Positions 31,049-42,754 of a stretch of 64,000 bases of DNA are shown here, piece by piece. Position 1 is the stretch's first letter. Each line of letters starts with the position of its first letter. The translations under genes and the position numbers were made by a program. The notes beneath the pieces were generated by a model that saw only the letters and a program-made list of their open reading frames with translations, was not told where the DNA came from and ran no database searches. Origin of the DNA: Ostrinia nubilalis (lineage: Eukaryota; Arthropoda; Insecta; Lepidoptera; Crambidae); assembly GCF_963855985.1 (NCBI RefSeq), contig NC_087104.1, positions 4,960,001 through 5,024,000 on the forward strand, given 5' to 3'.

Positions 31049-34000
31049 CTACCCTTTCCCGTAATGCCCCCACTTTCCATTCCCCCATCCGCTCCAGCCA
31101 GGCTTGCTGTTTCCACTGAACAGTCTCACGCCTGGGTAGCCGGACCCGTAAGTTCCGTAGCTGCTTCCCGCCAATGCTGACTTGCCGTAATTGCTGAACT
31201 TGGCTGGCTCGTCAGAAGAAACGCTCGCGTATGTGCCGGCTACACTGGCCCCGTAGCCCAGCAAGCCGGTGCCATAGCCGCCGACTACGCCGGACCCGTA
31301 GCCGCTACCGACTACGCCTGACCCGTAGCCGCTACCGACTACGCCTGACCCGTAGCCGCTACCGACTACGCCGGAGCCGTAGCCGTCGCTGCCGTAGGTG
31401 CCAGATACGCTGAACGTCAGCGGTATGTGGATGCCACCGAGACCGTACCCCGACGTTCGCATACTAGACCAAAATGTCTCAGAACTTTCCATTGACTCCG
31501 ACTCCTCAGTTGTCGTGGTTTCTATGAAAAAAAAATGCGTTTATTAAAATTCCATGAGTAACATTTATTTTGGATTAAAATCTCGAAAACCAGCTGACTG
31601 GGCCAGTAATTCGAGTACAAGATCAGCTACGGTTGCTATTCAATTCTCGCCAGGTCGCTAGAGGTGAATTAGCAGTACGACAGTGGCTTTACTTGATTTC
31701 GAAGGTTTGAAAGCAGGAAATCCCTAAGTAACTAAGGTCATAAGTCACGCTGGATGCAGATGCTAGTGGAATTAAAAATACAGATTTTTGAGTTATGTGT
31801 AATCTTGAATGTGTAACTCGTTGAACTCTTTTGTACCTACTACGAAAATATTTCGTAACACTAATGAGAAAAATTTAGTAACGGTCGCGGTATCCTGTCT
31901 GAGCGAAATACCGCCTTTAAACTTACTTGAATCTGTAATTGGATCATGCGTAGCAGCTTCTCTCGTCACTCTACTTGGTTGGGACCACGTTGGGACCTTG
32001 CCGCTCAGAGGGGGGCTGGGCAGAAGGTACAGGGACGGGTCCAAGACAGCACTCTCTATACTTCCCATACAGATGCCCAGTAGTAAAAGTAAAGCCTGGA
32101 ATGAAAAAAAAAAGTTTTAGCCACGCCTATTAGACTCTGGCTGGCCTGGAAATGTCGTGGTAAATGAAGTGTGATAAAAACACAGTAATAGTTATTCTGC
32201 AACAATATCTCTGTAATTTAGCATGTAACTCTATTACACGAACGACTACTACAATTTTTTTTAGTATTCTTATTCGGTAATCTTACTAAAAACTACGCAA
32301 GGTTCGACGACATCTCTTATCTCTAAACGCATCCGTTTTAGTTGACCCTAGAGTTTACGACCGGCGTTGCTATGTTATATTTTTTTTATCCACAACGAGG
32401 AAGCTCTTGGCCTGTATCTCACCTGAGGCCGTACCTATACAGAAAGAAAGCTGGAAACTTATAAGCGCTTTTACCAGCGCTTGTCAGCGCTGCCGCGCTG
32501 GCCCGTTCGTTCACAAAGGAAGCAAGTTGTATGGCATTTTATATGGCAGCGTCCAGCGCTGACCAGCGCGTGTTGAAACTTGTCGGCGCCGTTCAGTGCT
32601 TATCGGCGCGCGTTCATATAAGTATTTTCCTGCGCGGGTTACCAGCGCTGTCAAGCGCCGGTAAGCGCTAATAAATTTCCAGCTTTCTTTCGATATACGG
32701 CCTGATGGTAAGTGATGATCAGGCCGAATATATTCTTTTAGTGACAGTCAAAAATTGGCAAAAATAAGTATAAATAAATAAATTAAGGGAGGATATTAAC
32801 AACAATAAATCAATGTCACTTGAGAACACAAACAAAGCTGATGAGGAAGTCATCTTAACATGCGTTAGGTTATTTACGTTGGCGTACAAGTAAACTGCAT
32901 ACCTACATATAGGTTTATACATATTTAATCAATTACAACTGTCTACAGCATTTTTGCGCACGGGTTATGCATAGCTTATTTTTATTGCTTTAATACCTAG
33001 AAATAAGAATAACAACAAAAAATTGTTCTGAATTTGCTTTTATTTGTAAAAAATAGAAAAATTCATATCAATGAATGTATGAAACATGAACATAGAGATG
33101 ATTCAATTTGTTGCCAAATATTTTTCTTTCTTTCTTTCTTTTATTCTTTCTTATTATTAAAACATACTAAACACCCATTTAAGATTCATTCTCACGAGAG
33201 AAGTTTTAAAATAGAGTCCAAATATTTATTAAAAATGAAAAGTTCTACTTCCCTGTCATGTTCCATAGAAGATTTTTCTCATAAAAACCTAACACTATCA
33301 TGCTTTCAGGATACTGGCCTTGGTAACGTCGTCTCTCAAATCCCACTATATTTTGACGGCAGCGTACCCCTGTTCTTGCGAATAAGCCCCCATAATTATC
33401 TATAAATGTATCCCAATGAGAATGTGACGTGCATCTTTAGAGACATTCTACTATGAAGATGGAAAATTCAAATCGCTATAACTTCTTCAAAAGCAAATAT
33501 TTTCGATTTATAATCGCACTTTTTTATATAAATTAGGTTATATAATCATAATATAATAAGTAAAATCCATGCGCAAAAAAAAATATTTTTTTTGTTGACC
33601 GGTGTTATGTTTGACATCTCCTTTTATTATTAAGAAATTATTACGATGAGTGTTTTGTTTGTTATCATTTAATTTCAAAAGTTTCCGTGTTATTATGACA
33701 ATGTTACCTTTGTGCGACTTATTTCTGATTTTAACTATCCCACTAAATACTACTAATTAATAGTGTTAAGAGTTAGTTTAAAGTTCGTTCTTTGTTCTAT
33801 TACTAGATGGCACCACCTGTAATGTTTGTGTTTGTTTACATAGTTTTACCAATAGATGACACTTGTATTTTATGTGCAAAATATTAGCCCGCGGTGTCCA
33901 GATTTTTGGCCCGGCCTTTATATATAACCGGGACGCAATAAAGCATTGAATTCAGTTGACCTCAAGACAGTGTTTCATTCACTAGTAGTTAGTAGTACCC

Positions 34001-37000
34001 AGTCAGTGGTAGGTAGGAGTGAGTGATAGCGCCTAGGAAGTGCGCAGGGTGAGGGAATTCCACCCTCCTCTATGGGAGGGTTAAACATGGTCCTTCGAGC
34101 CGGATGCTATGAGGAGGTACTAGCATCCTAAGGAGTGGATTCCTCCTCCACGCGAGCAGTGGACTGCTGCTGTGGGGCACCTCAGAGGTCCAGAGGAGGG
34201 CCTCAGACGGCGCTGGGCTTAGCCGGCGTGTACGTCAGGAACCGGTGCCATTTGAGGACAGAGGAGGGTCCAAGGGCAGCTCTCAGGGGCTGCAGGAGGT
34301 GAAGGTCTACTTCACCTAAGAGGTCCTGAGGAGGATCTCGACGGCGCTTGGCTTGGTCGGCGCACGTCAGGCTGAGGACGGAGTGACGTCCGAGGAGCAG
34401 CCCTCCTACCAGAGGTTGCAGGAGGTTCGGCAAGGATTGGCAGAAGCGAGACTTCAGACTTCGGCATAATTCGTGAGAAATGTCACCGTGAGTAACTTCT
34501 TTTTGATTGACTGTCAGTGTGTTTGGTGTCAGTGCGGTTTTGAATTTTGACAGTCGATTTACTTTTAGAAGTCTTTAAAATTTTTGATTTTTCGGTGACA
34601 GGTTTTGTATTTTGTTTATTGTGTTTTGTCAAATTCATAAAATGGCGAAACGTAAAAAATGTAAAATTGAAATGGAAAATATTATGAGATTTCAGTATGA
34701 TATTTTTAAGCGTTTGAACAAACATAAAGTTAATTTCAACAAACTTTCGGAAAGTCAAATAACTAAACAGTATGTAGAAGGTAAATTGGAACTGTTGGAA
34801 CAGCTGTGGGTAGAGTTTTCTTCAGGACACAAAGAGTTGATGCGTAGTGCATGTCCTGAGGAACTAGCTGATTCCTTGTATGTTAAAGAGGACTTATGTG
34901 ATCAAGTAGAGGAATTGTACACTTGGTTCAAATGTGATCTAAAAACCTGTTTGTTGAAGTTGACTTCCAACATCGATCAAGATAGTACTTCGCAAGTTGT
35001 TCAGGGGAAAATTAGTCAACTTGAATTGCCCAAAATTATTATTCCATCATTTTCGGGGAAATATTCGGAATGGCCCACATTTTGCGATTTATATAGTTCT
35101 TTGGTGCATTTCAATGAGCATTTGACAAAGGTACAGAAGTTCCATTATCTAAAGAGCTACCTTACAGGAGAAGCAGAACAACTTGTGAAGCACATATCTA
35201 TAGCTGAATGTAATTATGATAGGTGTTGGCAATTATTAGAGGAACGTTATAACAATAAGAAATTTATTTGCCAACAAACATTAAATCGGTTATTTAGTCA
35301 GAAAAACATTGTAAATGAGTCGGCACATGCGCTGAAGGAATTAATTGACACGACTAATGATTGTTTGGCTACTTTGATGAACATTGGTGTAAATGTAGAT
35401 AGTTGGGATGTAGTTCTTGTTCATATTTTGACATCGAAGTTGGATACTGAATCTAGACGTCAGTGGGAGTTCATGATTGCGGAAGCTCATACATCGGATG
35501 AACTGCCTACTTATGATCTTTTTAAGGAGTTTTTAACGAATCGTTACAGGGCATTGGAGTTTCTAGATTCAAAATCCACTTCGATAAATGTAAATAATGT
35601 ACATAATAGAACTACTAAGTCTATGCATATTGTAAAAAATGTGCAATGTCCGTTTTGTACGGAAGGAGGGCATAAACTTAGTTATTGCAAAGAATTTGCA
35701 AGGGAGGCGGTGGAGTCTCGTCGGGAATTTGTTTTAAATAACAATGTATGTTTTAATTGTTTAGGACTCAATCATTCTGCCAAATTCTGTAAATATGTAA
35801 CTAAATGCCGAATCTGCAAACGCAGACATCATTATTTGTTGCACCCTCGAGGTAATGTACATAGAGGTGTAGGAAACAGAAATGCAAGTGAGAAAGTTAA
35901 AAGTTCTGGGTCTTGTTTGTCGACAGGAAATAATAATCAAGTTTTACTGCCGACTGCGGTAGTCAAAGCTATGTCGACCAAGAAGAATAGCATAGAGATT
36001 AGAGCATTGCTTGATCAGGCCTCGGAGTCGTCTTTCGTAACTGAAGAAACAGTACGAAGACTTGGGTTGAAAAAGACTCCAATCAAAGAGCGCTTGTCAG
36101 GAATAGGTGGGGATAGTTTAGTATCCGAGGCTTTTGTTGACTTGGAGATTAGTTCAAGGATTCATCCAGGGGAGAATTTAGGGGTGAGAGCTTATGTTTT
36201 GAAGTCAATAACTTCTCTATTACCATCCCATAAGATAGAATCTGTGCAATGGGCTGAAAGTATGAATTTGCCGTTGGCAGATCCTGGCTATCACACGCCA
36301 AATCGTATCGATTTGTTATTGGGAGTAGATGTGTTTAGTCAGGTCTTGCTAGAGGGAGTTAGGAAAGGTCCAAGCGGTACCCCTGTTGCACAACAAACAT
36401 TATTTGGATGGACTTTGTCCGGAAATGGTACGAAGTCAACTAACAGAACTGATTTTAGGGCTAAAGTTCGATTTAAAGATAGAAGTCAGGTTAGAAGGCA
36501 GACTGATTGAATATTTAATAATTATGTCTGGGTTATATTTCAAAAATATTATGCCTGCTTTCTTTAGTATTTTAAGTGTTCATAATGGGCGATTGTCATG
36601 GTGGGCGATGTAGTTAAGGACGAAGCTTAGCTCGTCCTTGGTGGGCGATTATGTTAAGAGTTAGTTTAAAGTTCGTTCTTTGTTCTATTACTAGATGGCA
36701 CCACCTGTAATGTTTGTGTTTGTTTACATAGTTTTACCAATAGATGACACTTGTATTTTATGTGCAAAATATTAGCCCGCGGTGTCCAGATTTTTGGCCC
36801 GGCCTTTATATATAACCGGGACGCAATAAAGCATTGAATTCAGTTGACCTCAAGACAGTGTTTCATTCACTAGTAGTTAGTAGTACCCAGTCAGTGGTAG
36901 GTAGGAGTGAGTGATAGCGCCTAGGAAGTGCGCAGGGTGAGGGAATTCCACCCTCCTCTATGGGAGGGTTAAACAAATAGGTACGAGTATTATAAATGCG

Positions 37001-37449
37001 AAAGTATGTACGGATGTCTGGATGTTTGTTACTCTTTTACGCAAAAAATACTGAACGGATTTAGATGAAACTTTACAGTATTATTGTTTATAACCCAGAA
37101 TAACACATAGGCTATAATTTATGACGATCTGTGGCAAACTGAATTTCACGCGAATGAAGCCGCGGTCAACCAACAGCTGGTGTTAAAATAAAATTAAAAA
37201 AAAAAAAACAACAACGGCAACATTTGTCCAAGTTTTTCTTTTATTGCAAAAAAATAAAAAAGTTTGTGAATTAACGAAACTTAGGTATAAAATTGGAAAG
37301 TGAGTAAACGAAACTTTGTACCTAGGTATAAAACGGCAATCTTTTTCAGGCGGCTTTAGAATACTTTAGATAAATATTTAAAATTATTATTATTATTTTA
37401 TATTTTGTATAAAATGTAGTTTTTTAAAGTATAAAACACTCACCAGCAT
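31049..37449 (-). CDS. Glycine-rich secreted protein C
   Basis: Exon 3 (31049-31521) and exon 2 (31927-32095) join in phase 1 with clean splice sites. Exon 2 starts in phase 0 with a hydrophobic stretch (ALLLLLGICMGSIES). The best first exon is ATG CTG|GTGAGT at 37444-37449, completing a signal peptide (MLALLLLLGICMGSIES); it has a TATA box 200 bp upstream. The product would be 215 residues: a spacer region, a Thr/Glu/Ser-rich link, then YGSGVVGSG repeats (four near-identical 30-bp units at 31,276-31,375) and a Gly/Trp/Lys tail. A matrix, cuticle or silk-type role is plausible. If exon 1 is right, the 5.3-kb intron holds the second BEL/Pao element. Exons 2-3 are firm; exon 1 is tentative. Confidence 0.6.
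32427..32702. mobile_element. 276-bp MITE with AGCGCTG repeats
   Basis: Ends GGCCGTA...AGAAAGAAAGCTGGAAA are inverted copies, flanked by TGA on both sides, similar to the 3-bp duplications of PIF/Harbinger. Inside, CAGCGCT/AGCGCTG occurs many times in both orientations. It lies in the presumed first intron of glycine-rich gene C. Confidence 0.7.
32703..33758. other. AT-rich intronic or intergenic sequence
   Basis: It includes a (TTTC)n microsatellite at 33,121-33,150. The 123-codon plus-strand frame at 33,034 is low-complexity and unsupported. Confidence 0.4.
33764..34087 (+). repeat. 5' LTR of the second BEL/Pao element
   Basis: Runs TGTTAAGAG...GGGTTAAACA; same length and sequence as 36652-36975. 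Confidence 0.9.
34088..34105 (+). other. Primer-binding site of the second BEL/Pao element
   Basis: TGGTCCTTCGAGCCGGAT directly abuts the 5' LTR and equals the triplicated site of the first element. Both families thus prime from the same tRNA. The tRNA was not assigned. Confidence 0.7.
34642..36510 (+). CDS. Gag-protease protein of the second BEL/Pao element
   Basis: The start is the ATG at 34642 (MAKRKKCKIEMENIM, aaaATGg); the ten codons upstream lack a better ATG. The 622 residues hold the DUF1759 gag domain (LPKIIIPSFSGKYSEWPTFC onward), zinc knuckles (CPFCTEGGHKLSYC, CFNCLGLNHSAKFC, CRICKRRHH) and the BEL-type protease (IRALLDQASESSFVTE, with the LLGVDVF and FGWTLSG motifs downstream). 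It ends soon after the protease with TGA; no polymerase motif follows in any frame before the 3' LTR. The intact frame suggests the proteins are still made. Confidence 0.88.
   Translation: MAKRKKCKIEMENIMRFQYDIFKRLNKHKVNFNKLSESQITKQYVEGKLELLEQLWVEFSSGHKELMRSACPEELADSLYVKEDLCDQVEELYTWFKCDLKTCLLKLTSNIDQDSTSQVVQGKISQLELPKIIIPSFSGKYSEWPTFCDLYSSLVHFNEHLTKVQKFHYLKSYLTGEAEQLVKHISIAECNYDRCWQLLEERYNNKKFICQQTLNRLFSQKNIVNESAHALKELIDTTNDCLATLMNIGVNVDSWDVVLVHILTSKLDTESRRQWEFMIAEAHTSDELPTYDLFKEFLTNRYRALEFLDSKSTSINVNNVHNRTTKSMHIVKNVQCPFCTEGGHKLSYCKEFAREAVESRREFVLNNNVCFNCLGLNHSAKFCKYVTKCRICKRRHHYLLHPRGNVHRGVGNRNASEKVKSSGSCLSTGNNNQVLLPTAVVKAMSTKKNSIEIRALLDQASESSFVTEETVRRLGLKKTPIKERLSGIGGDSLVSEAFVDLEISSRIHPGENLGVRAYVLKSITSLLPSHKIESVQWAESMNLPLADPGYHTPNRIDLLLGVDVFSQVLLEGVRKGPSGTPVAQQTLFGWTLSGNGTKSTNRTDFRAKVRFKDRSQVRRQTD
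36652..36975 (+). repeat. 3' LTR of the second BEL/Pao element
   Basis: Identical to the 5' LTR; it is followed by the AATAG duplication and a SINE copy. Confidence 0.9.
36977..37165 (-). repeat. SINE-like repeat
   Basis: Inverse orientation, with 'tattataaatgcgaaagt' at its start and 'cgaatgaagccgcgg' at the end. It abuts the second BEL element. Confidence 0.65.
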
Positions 37450-37644
37450 TGTAGCCTTGGAATTCCCGTGACCCTCGTCGTTTGTGTTATATTGCCGGGC
37501 ACCGTGTGGACCGCTGCGCCCGTTACATAAGAATTTAGGGAAAGACTTTCACCCACTCGTCTCGTTCGATACTTTTACGGGAATAGTGATGTTCGTGCTT
37601 TTAACTCACTTGTCACTAGTCTAGTCACTTGGATTTAATTTGTA

Positions 37645-37652
37645 TTTTTATA
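37645..37652 (-). promoter_or_regulatory. Candidate TATA box of glycine-rich gene C
   Basis: TATAAAAA about 200 nt upstream of the proposed ATG; no clear initiator. Confidence 0.3.
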
Positions 37653-38929
37653 CAGAGTGACCAGGGAGTTGAAAACATTACATTTTACACGAAACTTAGA
37701 TAAGAAGTTACACGAAAGCTTCTAAAAACAAAAATAAAAATAGGGGTTAGTTAGAGGGTATCTTGCCTCTATCTATGCCCTTAGTAATCAGTACCCTGCT
37801 CTTAATATTATATGCAGGGTAATACTTAATACTTACTACCAACTTGATTGGTCTGTTTACCCGACTGCGCCAGAAGGAGGGTTAATAATTCTTGCTTTGT
37901 GTACCTACACTAACTAGTGTCGATACATAAGAAAAAAATGATGTCTATGATCTATGTGATGATTAAAACATACAATACAATCGTCAAATGATTGCAATGA
38001 TTTGGGAAAACCCATAGGCAAAAATCTAATTCAAGCAAAAATTGGACTAATTCACAGTCCGTTTTATGTAATAAGACACATGACAAAAAAGTGAAGATTT
38101 AATAAGTAAAAAATATCGGAGTGATTTGTCACTGTTACTTACTACGCATTAGAAAACAGGTTTGGAGCGAGGCATCAATGGCAAGGTCATCTCTTTAGGA
38201 TTGAACACGCGTCATAGACGAGAAAGCGTCTTGTTTTAACAACAAACTGGTAGCTCTTGTTAGACAGTTTTTAGGTTCATAATGCGGCTTAATTGCAGTG
38301 TAAATTGTTTTTATTAAAAGAAAAACAATCGCTTCATAGTAGCTGGTTATAAAGCGTTATTATGTCAAAAATATTAATTTGACACCTTGTCGTTCCTTTT
38401 GTATTTTTAATTTGTGTGATAAATTAAGTTAATTTATCCTATCTAATATTTTGCCTCGCCAAAAGGATAGGTGGTTCATCTGTATCTATTAGTGTGTTGT
38501 TTTTTTATGATAATGTGGTCTAAGCAACTTTAAATTAAGTATTCAAAATCTCTTCAATTATTTTTAAGGTAGGCTTCCTTACTGACGTTATGCACCAAAT
38601 AGTGTTGGTAAATGACCTAAATCATACCCAAATCGGTGTCCGTTTCCTGGCAAAAAGCATTAAATGTCATAATTTTCCTTGATGATAAAGGTAAAAATAT
38701 GGAAAAAAATTGCTAATCAAAGTAATTTACGATTCAAGACTAGTTATTATGTACCATTTTTAACCGACGTCATATAAAGAGGTGGTTCTCAATTCGTTTG
38801 TATGTTTATTTTTTTGTAAGTATTTTACTGCAGAACTTCTTTATTTGGTCTCATTTACATTTTTTATTAAAATTGGTTCATTAGTGTATTTTTAAAATTA
38901 AAATAACTAGAAAAAAAGTGTTGTTTCGT
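37653..38929. other. Spacer with scattered repeat ends
   Basis: No gene. 'cccgactgcgccagaagg' at 37,860 repeats the sequence at 31,008, a short dispersed motif. A 'cagagtgaccagggag' end at 37,653 resembles the termini at 46,157. Confidence 0.4.
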
Positions 38930-39085
38930 TTGTTTCAGCCAATGACATCCACTGCTAGACAGGCCTGCCCCAAGGAGTTCCACAACGACTGCCCCAGCAC
39001 TCTACACATCCAGGTGGTTCCGTGACCTTCACCAGATCGTCGGTCCACCTAGTGGTATAGCTACCTAATTTTCTGCCCTACGCTA
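38930..39085 (-). repeat. RTE-like LINE 3'-end fragment
   Basis: It contains 'agatcgtcggtccacctagt', as at 49,900. Confidence 0.6.
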
Positions 39086-39239
39086 TGTCTGTTGTAATTC
39101 AAGGTAGTTAGCATAAACATTAAAATAAAAATTAAAAACACTGATAAACAAGAAAAAGACGTTTTTAAAAGAAACTGTATATTATTAAAACATGTTTAGT
39201 GAAGATGTATAATTAATGTTCAGATGCAATGTACTTGAT

Positions 39240-40217
39240 TCATCCTGCCAGCTCTTGTGCTGTGAAGTATAATTTTTCCTTTGGTACGCCGGGCAGCGCA
39301 GAGGCGAACGCCAAAACAGCACAGGCAATGAACAAAACGATGCTGACAATCTGTAACAACAGTCGAGAAGTTTTATTTATGTACACATTATATTATTTTT
39401 CTTTCGTATATTAGGAAGAGTAGATTAATTTAAACGTGTTTTTGTACAATTTACGCCCGCTTTTCAATAGTCATAGTCCTATAAACAATATGAAAATGTA
39501 AAACATCAAAAATGTAAGATATTGGATCAGGTTTAATCAAGGAAAGCGGGCGTTAGAGGTCACAGAGATATTATGTATATGATCTGAGTATCACGATACA
39601 CCAGTACGGCTAGCACGAAAAACTTTCGAGTTCAAATCGTTTGCGTACTCGAATCGCCATCAAAAGATTTAGTAAGAAAACTACAACAGCGCCCTTGTGA
39701 ACGTGTCGTAAAGTGAACTTAGTATGAGATGTGGTTGCATGAAACTTATTTTGAGAATCAAAATTGTCCCGTTATCGTTTAATTCGAAGTTTGAGTATCG
39801 AATTTTAACGAATACGCAAATGATTCGAAGACGAAAGTTGTTCATGCTAGAGGTACCTACAGTGGGCCTAGTGCGAGTTTACATCAAACGGGTTCCCTGG
39901 TGAGCGCGTCAAAAAAGGACATTAAATGTATGACGGATTGTACAGCGCCCCTAGCGGGAAACGTTCAAAAATTAAACTCACACTCAGCCCACCACTGTCC
40001 CGCAGTTTCCATATTTACCTATATTTTTCTACTTTCTGGTGGGTGGAAGCTAATTCGAAACGAAGTTTGCTGGTTAATTTTATGTTGACCCACACGTCCC
40101 CGAGAAAAAGGGTAGGGTGACAGGGCAAACGGACAACAAAGTTATCCTATAACATACGGAACCCTCGTCGATTAAAAGAAATATTTTGATAAAATTAAAA
40201 ACACTTACAGTCTTCAT
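39240..40217 (-). CDS. Small secreted peptide, tandem copy 1
   Basis: Exon 1 (40209-40217) codes MKT and exon 2 (39240-39350) follows in phase 0, giving 39 residues. Residues 1-20 are a signal peptide (MKTIVSIVLFIACAVLAFAS) cut before ALP or after it. The mature part is only about 17-19 residues (GVPKEKLYFTAQELAG), cysteine-free and mildly charged. Copy 2 at 42.4 kb has the same signal peptide but a different mature end. Signal-peptide conservation with a divergent short mature part recalls immune or signalling peptides. The TATA-initiator pair supports the start. Confidence 0.7.
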
Positions 40218-40237
40218 GGTCGTGGCTTGAGAGTTGT

Positions 40238-40274
40238 AATGATAAAGAAGACTCAAAGTTAGGCCACATTTATA
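40238..40274 (-). promoter_or_regulatory. TATA box and initiator, peptide copy 1
   Basis: TATAAATG at 40274-40267 and TCATT initiator at 40242-40238, 34 nt from T to A. The same pair is found upstream of copy 2. Confidence 0.6.
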
Positions 40275-40348
40275 CCCAGATCGCCTGGATAAAGGATTCG
40301 TCACACTGGATGCGTTTTGCGGTTAGATCAAAGTAAACGCAGCCCGCA

Positions 40349-40671
40349 TAGGGTTGCCAGGTCCAAAAACACAAAAGCCGGACTCGGTGCTTAAATTTGG
40401 CCGGATATTTAATCCTAAACCGGACACGCCTTTTTTTTCATGACACGGGGGGGGGGGGGGGGGGTTCAATTAGTATCATAGGTGAGTGAGTACCTACTAT
40501 CCAACTATCATCTTCGTATCGGTAGCCCAACATTCCGCGCACGTGTGCTTTTTACTGGGCGCGAAAAAGCGCCTAACAAAAGCCGGACAGGCCGGACAAG
40601 ACAATTTTTGGCCGGACAAGTCCCTAAAAAGCCAAACATGTCCGGCTAAAGCCGGACACCTGGCAACCCTA
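40349..40671. mobile_element. Non-autonomous hAT element
   Basis: Termini TAGGGTTGCCAGGT and inverse are flanked by the 8-bp duplication AGCCCGCA (40341-40348 and 40672-40679). The inside repeats GCCGGACA motifs and holds an 18-base G run at 40447-40464. It split the upstream region of duplication copy 1. Confidence 0.85.
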
Positions 40672-40859
40672 AGCCCGCATCATGTATGAACAACTTTGTC
40701 GGTCTCTATACCACAGTATTGATGCGATCTGACACAAGTAAAGAACACAAGCGCTGCGGGCACAAACAAAGAACGCAAACCGCACCGTTGACAGATTGTT
40801 TTGCCTGGATGCTGAACGATTTCCCTGACCTCTGACCGATTGTCCTGACCGTTAGTGGG

Positions 40860-40905
40860 AGACCTACGTCTTCGGGCTCGTGGTCGCCACTCGAGAAAGG
40901 ACAAT
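40860..40905 (-). repeat. RTE-like LINE scrap
   Basis: 'cgggctcgtggtcgccactc' matches 49,950-49,975. It replaces the sequence that in copy 2 continues the duplicated unit. Confidence 0.45.
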
Positions 40906-40922
40906 GTTCGTTCTCCATACAT

Positions 40923-42240
40923 TGTTCGCCGTTAGATCAACAGTGCCGAAAAAATACTTTCTAGGTTCTAAATGACACAAATCTTTATGTAAGAACAATT
41001 ATTCCTGGCGGACCAATTCTATAAACTTATTGATAGCAATATTGTTATCATAACCTCTTACTTACTAGTATTGTATTATAATATTGTATGCACATCGATT
41101 TGGGAGATGTTCTGTATTGTAGTTGTCGCAGCCAAATTGTATTATAATATTGGACGGGTTTTGGAAATAGCTCGGCGTTCCACTTTTATGATTTACTTAC
41201 TTACATTTTGCACGTAAATAAATAACATGAATCCTATGTTTACTTTCCACTATTGACATTTAACACGTGACTTACCAAATTAACTATTTCCATGGTTACC
41301 GTCTTAGTCTATGCATGACTAGGGATTGAACAACTTTTAATTGAATATTATTAACAATTCTCGATATTTTTTATCGATTGAAAAATATTCGGTATTTGAA
41401 TCGAAAGGTATATTCAATTTTATCAATATCAAAATATTCAATTTTAATAATAAAATAAATATTATTTACTACCACCTATGAAATGTTCTGAAAATTGCCT
41501 GGAGCGCTCCCCCAATCCTGGGTTTTCCCTTTCCAAGCTGAGAGGACATCATTTTGGTTCTATCGATACATTATAAAGGTACTTAATTTGAAATGTATTA
41601 CCAATTATTGTTATAAACATTTTGAGCGAATAAAACTTTCAATTCTATTAGAACTTTAGACATTTCTGTCACTTTAAGCGGCATTGGATTTTTCATCGGA
41701 TTTTGAAACTGTTACAGATATATTAAAGATGATCCCATATTGTTGTCATTGTCAATATCAGTATTATGATCACAATTCTTTTTATTTTATTCATGACCTT
41801 TTAGACCAGTTGGACACATTAGATAGCTTGTTGTAGTATCGTGCAATATATTTTTAACTTTTAATTAAAATCTAGTCATACTGTAGCAATTTGGACGATT
41901 TATTTTATTTACAAGATCGGTATCTTATTGTCTATGATGACCGCAGTCAACATCACTATTACGTGGATTCCTAACAATGAAGTACGGCATTGCCTTGTGC
42001 CGATTTTACATAGATTTTATCGACACAAATTATGGAACTTCATAGGATATGGAGTAGGCCACGCCCTAAAATGTCCGGATGTCGTCATAGTATTATGGAA
42101 TACATATAAAAGACTTTTATTATTTCATTTTCTACTCCTCAAGTGTCCATTACAATCTAATTAATATTTATGTTTTCAAAAAGTAAGAGATTAATTTTGA
42201 TACTTTACTGCTGTGCCCAGGAATCTAAGGCCGTTTCTGA
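40923..42240. other. AT-rich spacer between the duplicated units
   Basis: It includes a very AT-rich stretch with 'tattcaattt' palindromes near 41,340-41,450. No gene was supported. Confidence 0.4.
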
Positions 42241-42429
42241 CAATGTCCTTTACTGCCCTATGCTATAACTGTTGTTTAATTCCAGGTTTTTGATAGCAGC
42301 ATAAACATTAAATCTAAATGAAAAACACTGATAAGTACAAGAAAAAGACACTTTTAAGAGAAACTGTTTATTATTACAACATATTTAGTGAAGATGTTTA
42401 GTATGATGTTCAGATGCAATGTACTTGAT

Positions 42430-42734
42430 TCATCCTACTAGCGCTGCTTGTTGTGCCTTTCGTACGTCGGGCAGCGCAGAGGCGAACGCCAAGACAGCAC
42501 AGGCAATGAACAAAACGATGCTGACAATCTGAAACAACAGACGAGAAGTTTTATTTATGCAATTAGGAAGAGTAGATAAATGTGTTTTTTTACAATTTTT
42601 AAATAGTCATAAGGACTATGACTAAACAATATGAAATGAAGATATTGGGTCAGGTTTGATTAAGGAAAGCGGGCGTTAGAGGGCACACATTAAAAAAATG
42701 TTTTGATAAAATTAAAAACACTTACAGTCTTCAT
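42430..42734 (-). CDS. Small secreted peptide, tandem copy 2
   Basis: Exon 1 (42726-42734) codes MKT and exon 2 (42430-42528) follows in phase 0, giving 35 residues. The signal peptide is identical to copy 1 at residue level; the mature part differs (DVRKAQQAALVG). The intron is 197 bp, against 858 bp in copy 1. Promoter and 3' flank are also duplicated. Confidence 0.7.
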
Positions 42735-42754
42735 GGTCGTGGCTTGAGAGTTTT

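Larger units (their letters stand above)
33764..36975 (+). mobile_element. Second BEL/Pao retrotransposon, also lacking reverse transcriptase and integrase
   Basis: Two 324-bp LTRs (33764-34087 and 36652-36975) are identical by eye and flanked by AATAG on both sides (33759-33763, 36976-36980). The LTR has TATATATA at 33919 and AATAAA at 33937. A primer site TGGTCCTTCGAGCCGGAT starts right after the 5' LTR. Only 2.56 kb lies between the LTRs, with one frame for gag and protease. Gag is unrelated at sequence level to that of the first element. A GGTGGGCGAT polypurine-like tract occurs twice before the 3' LTR. Confidence 0.9.

Noticed and set aside
31270..31380. Regular 30-bp repeats as a CRISPR-like array
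   Set aside because: The repeats are in-frame codons of a glycine-rich protein in an insect genome.
33034..33405. 123-codon plus-strand frame
   Set aside because: It consists largely of poly-pyrimidine and AT-rich codons, with no splice or promoter support.
40447..40464. 18-base G run as a G-quadruplex signal
   Set aside because: It is a homopolymer inside a hAT MITE and may vary or be an assembly error.
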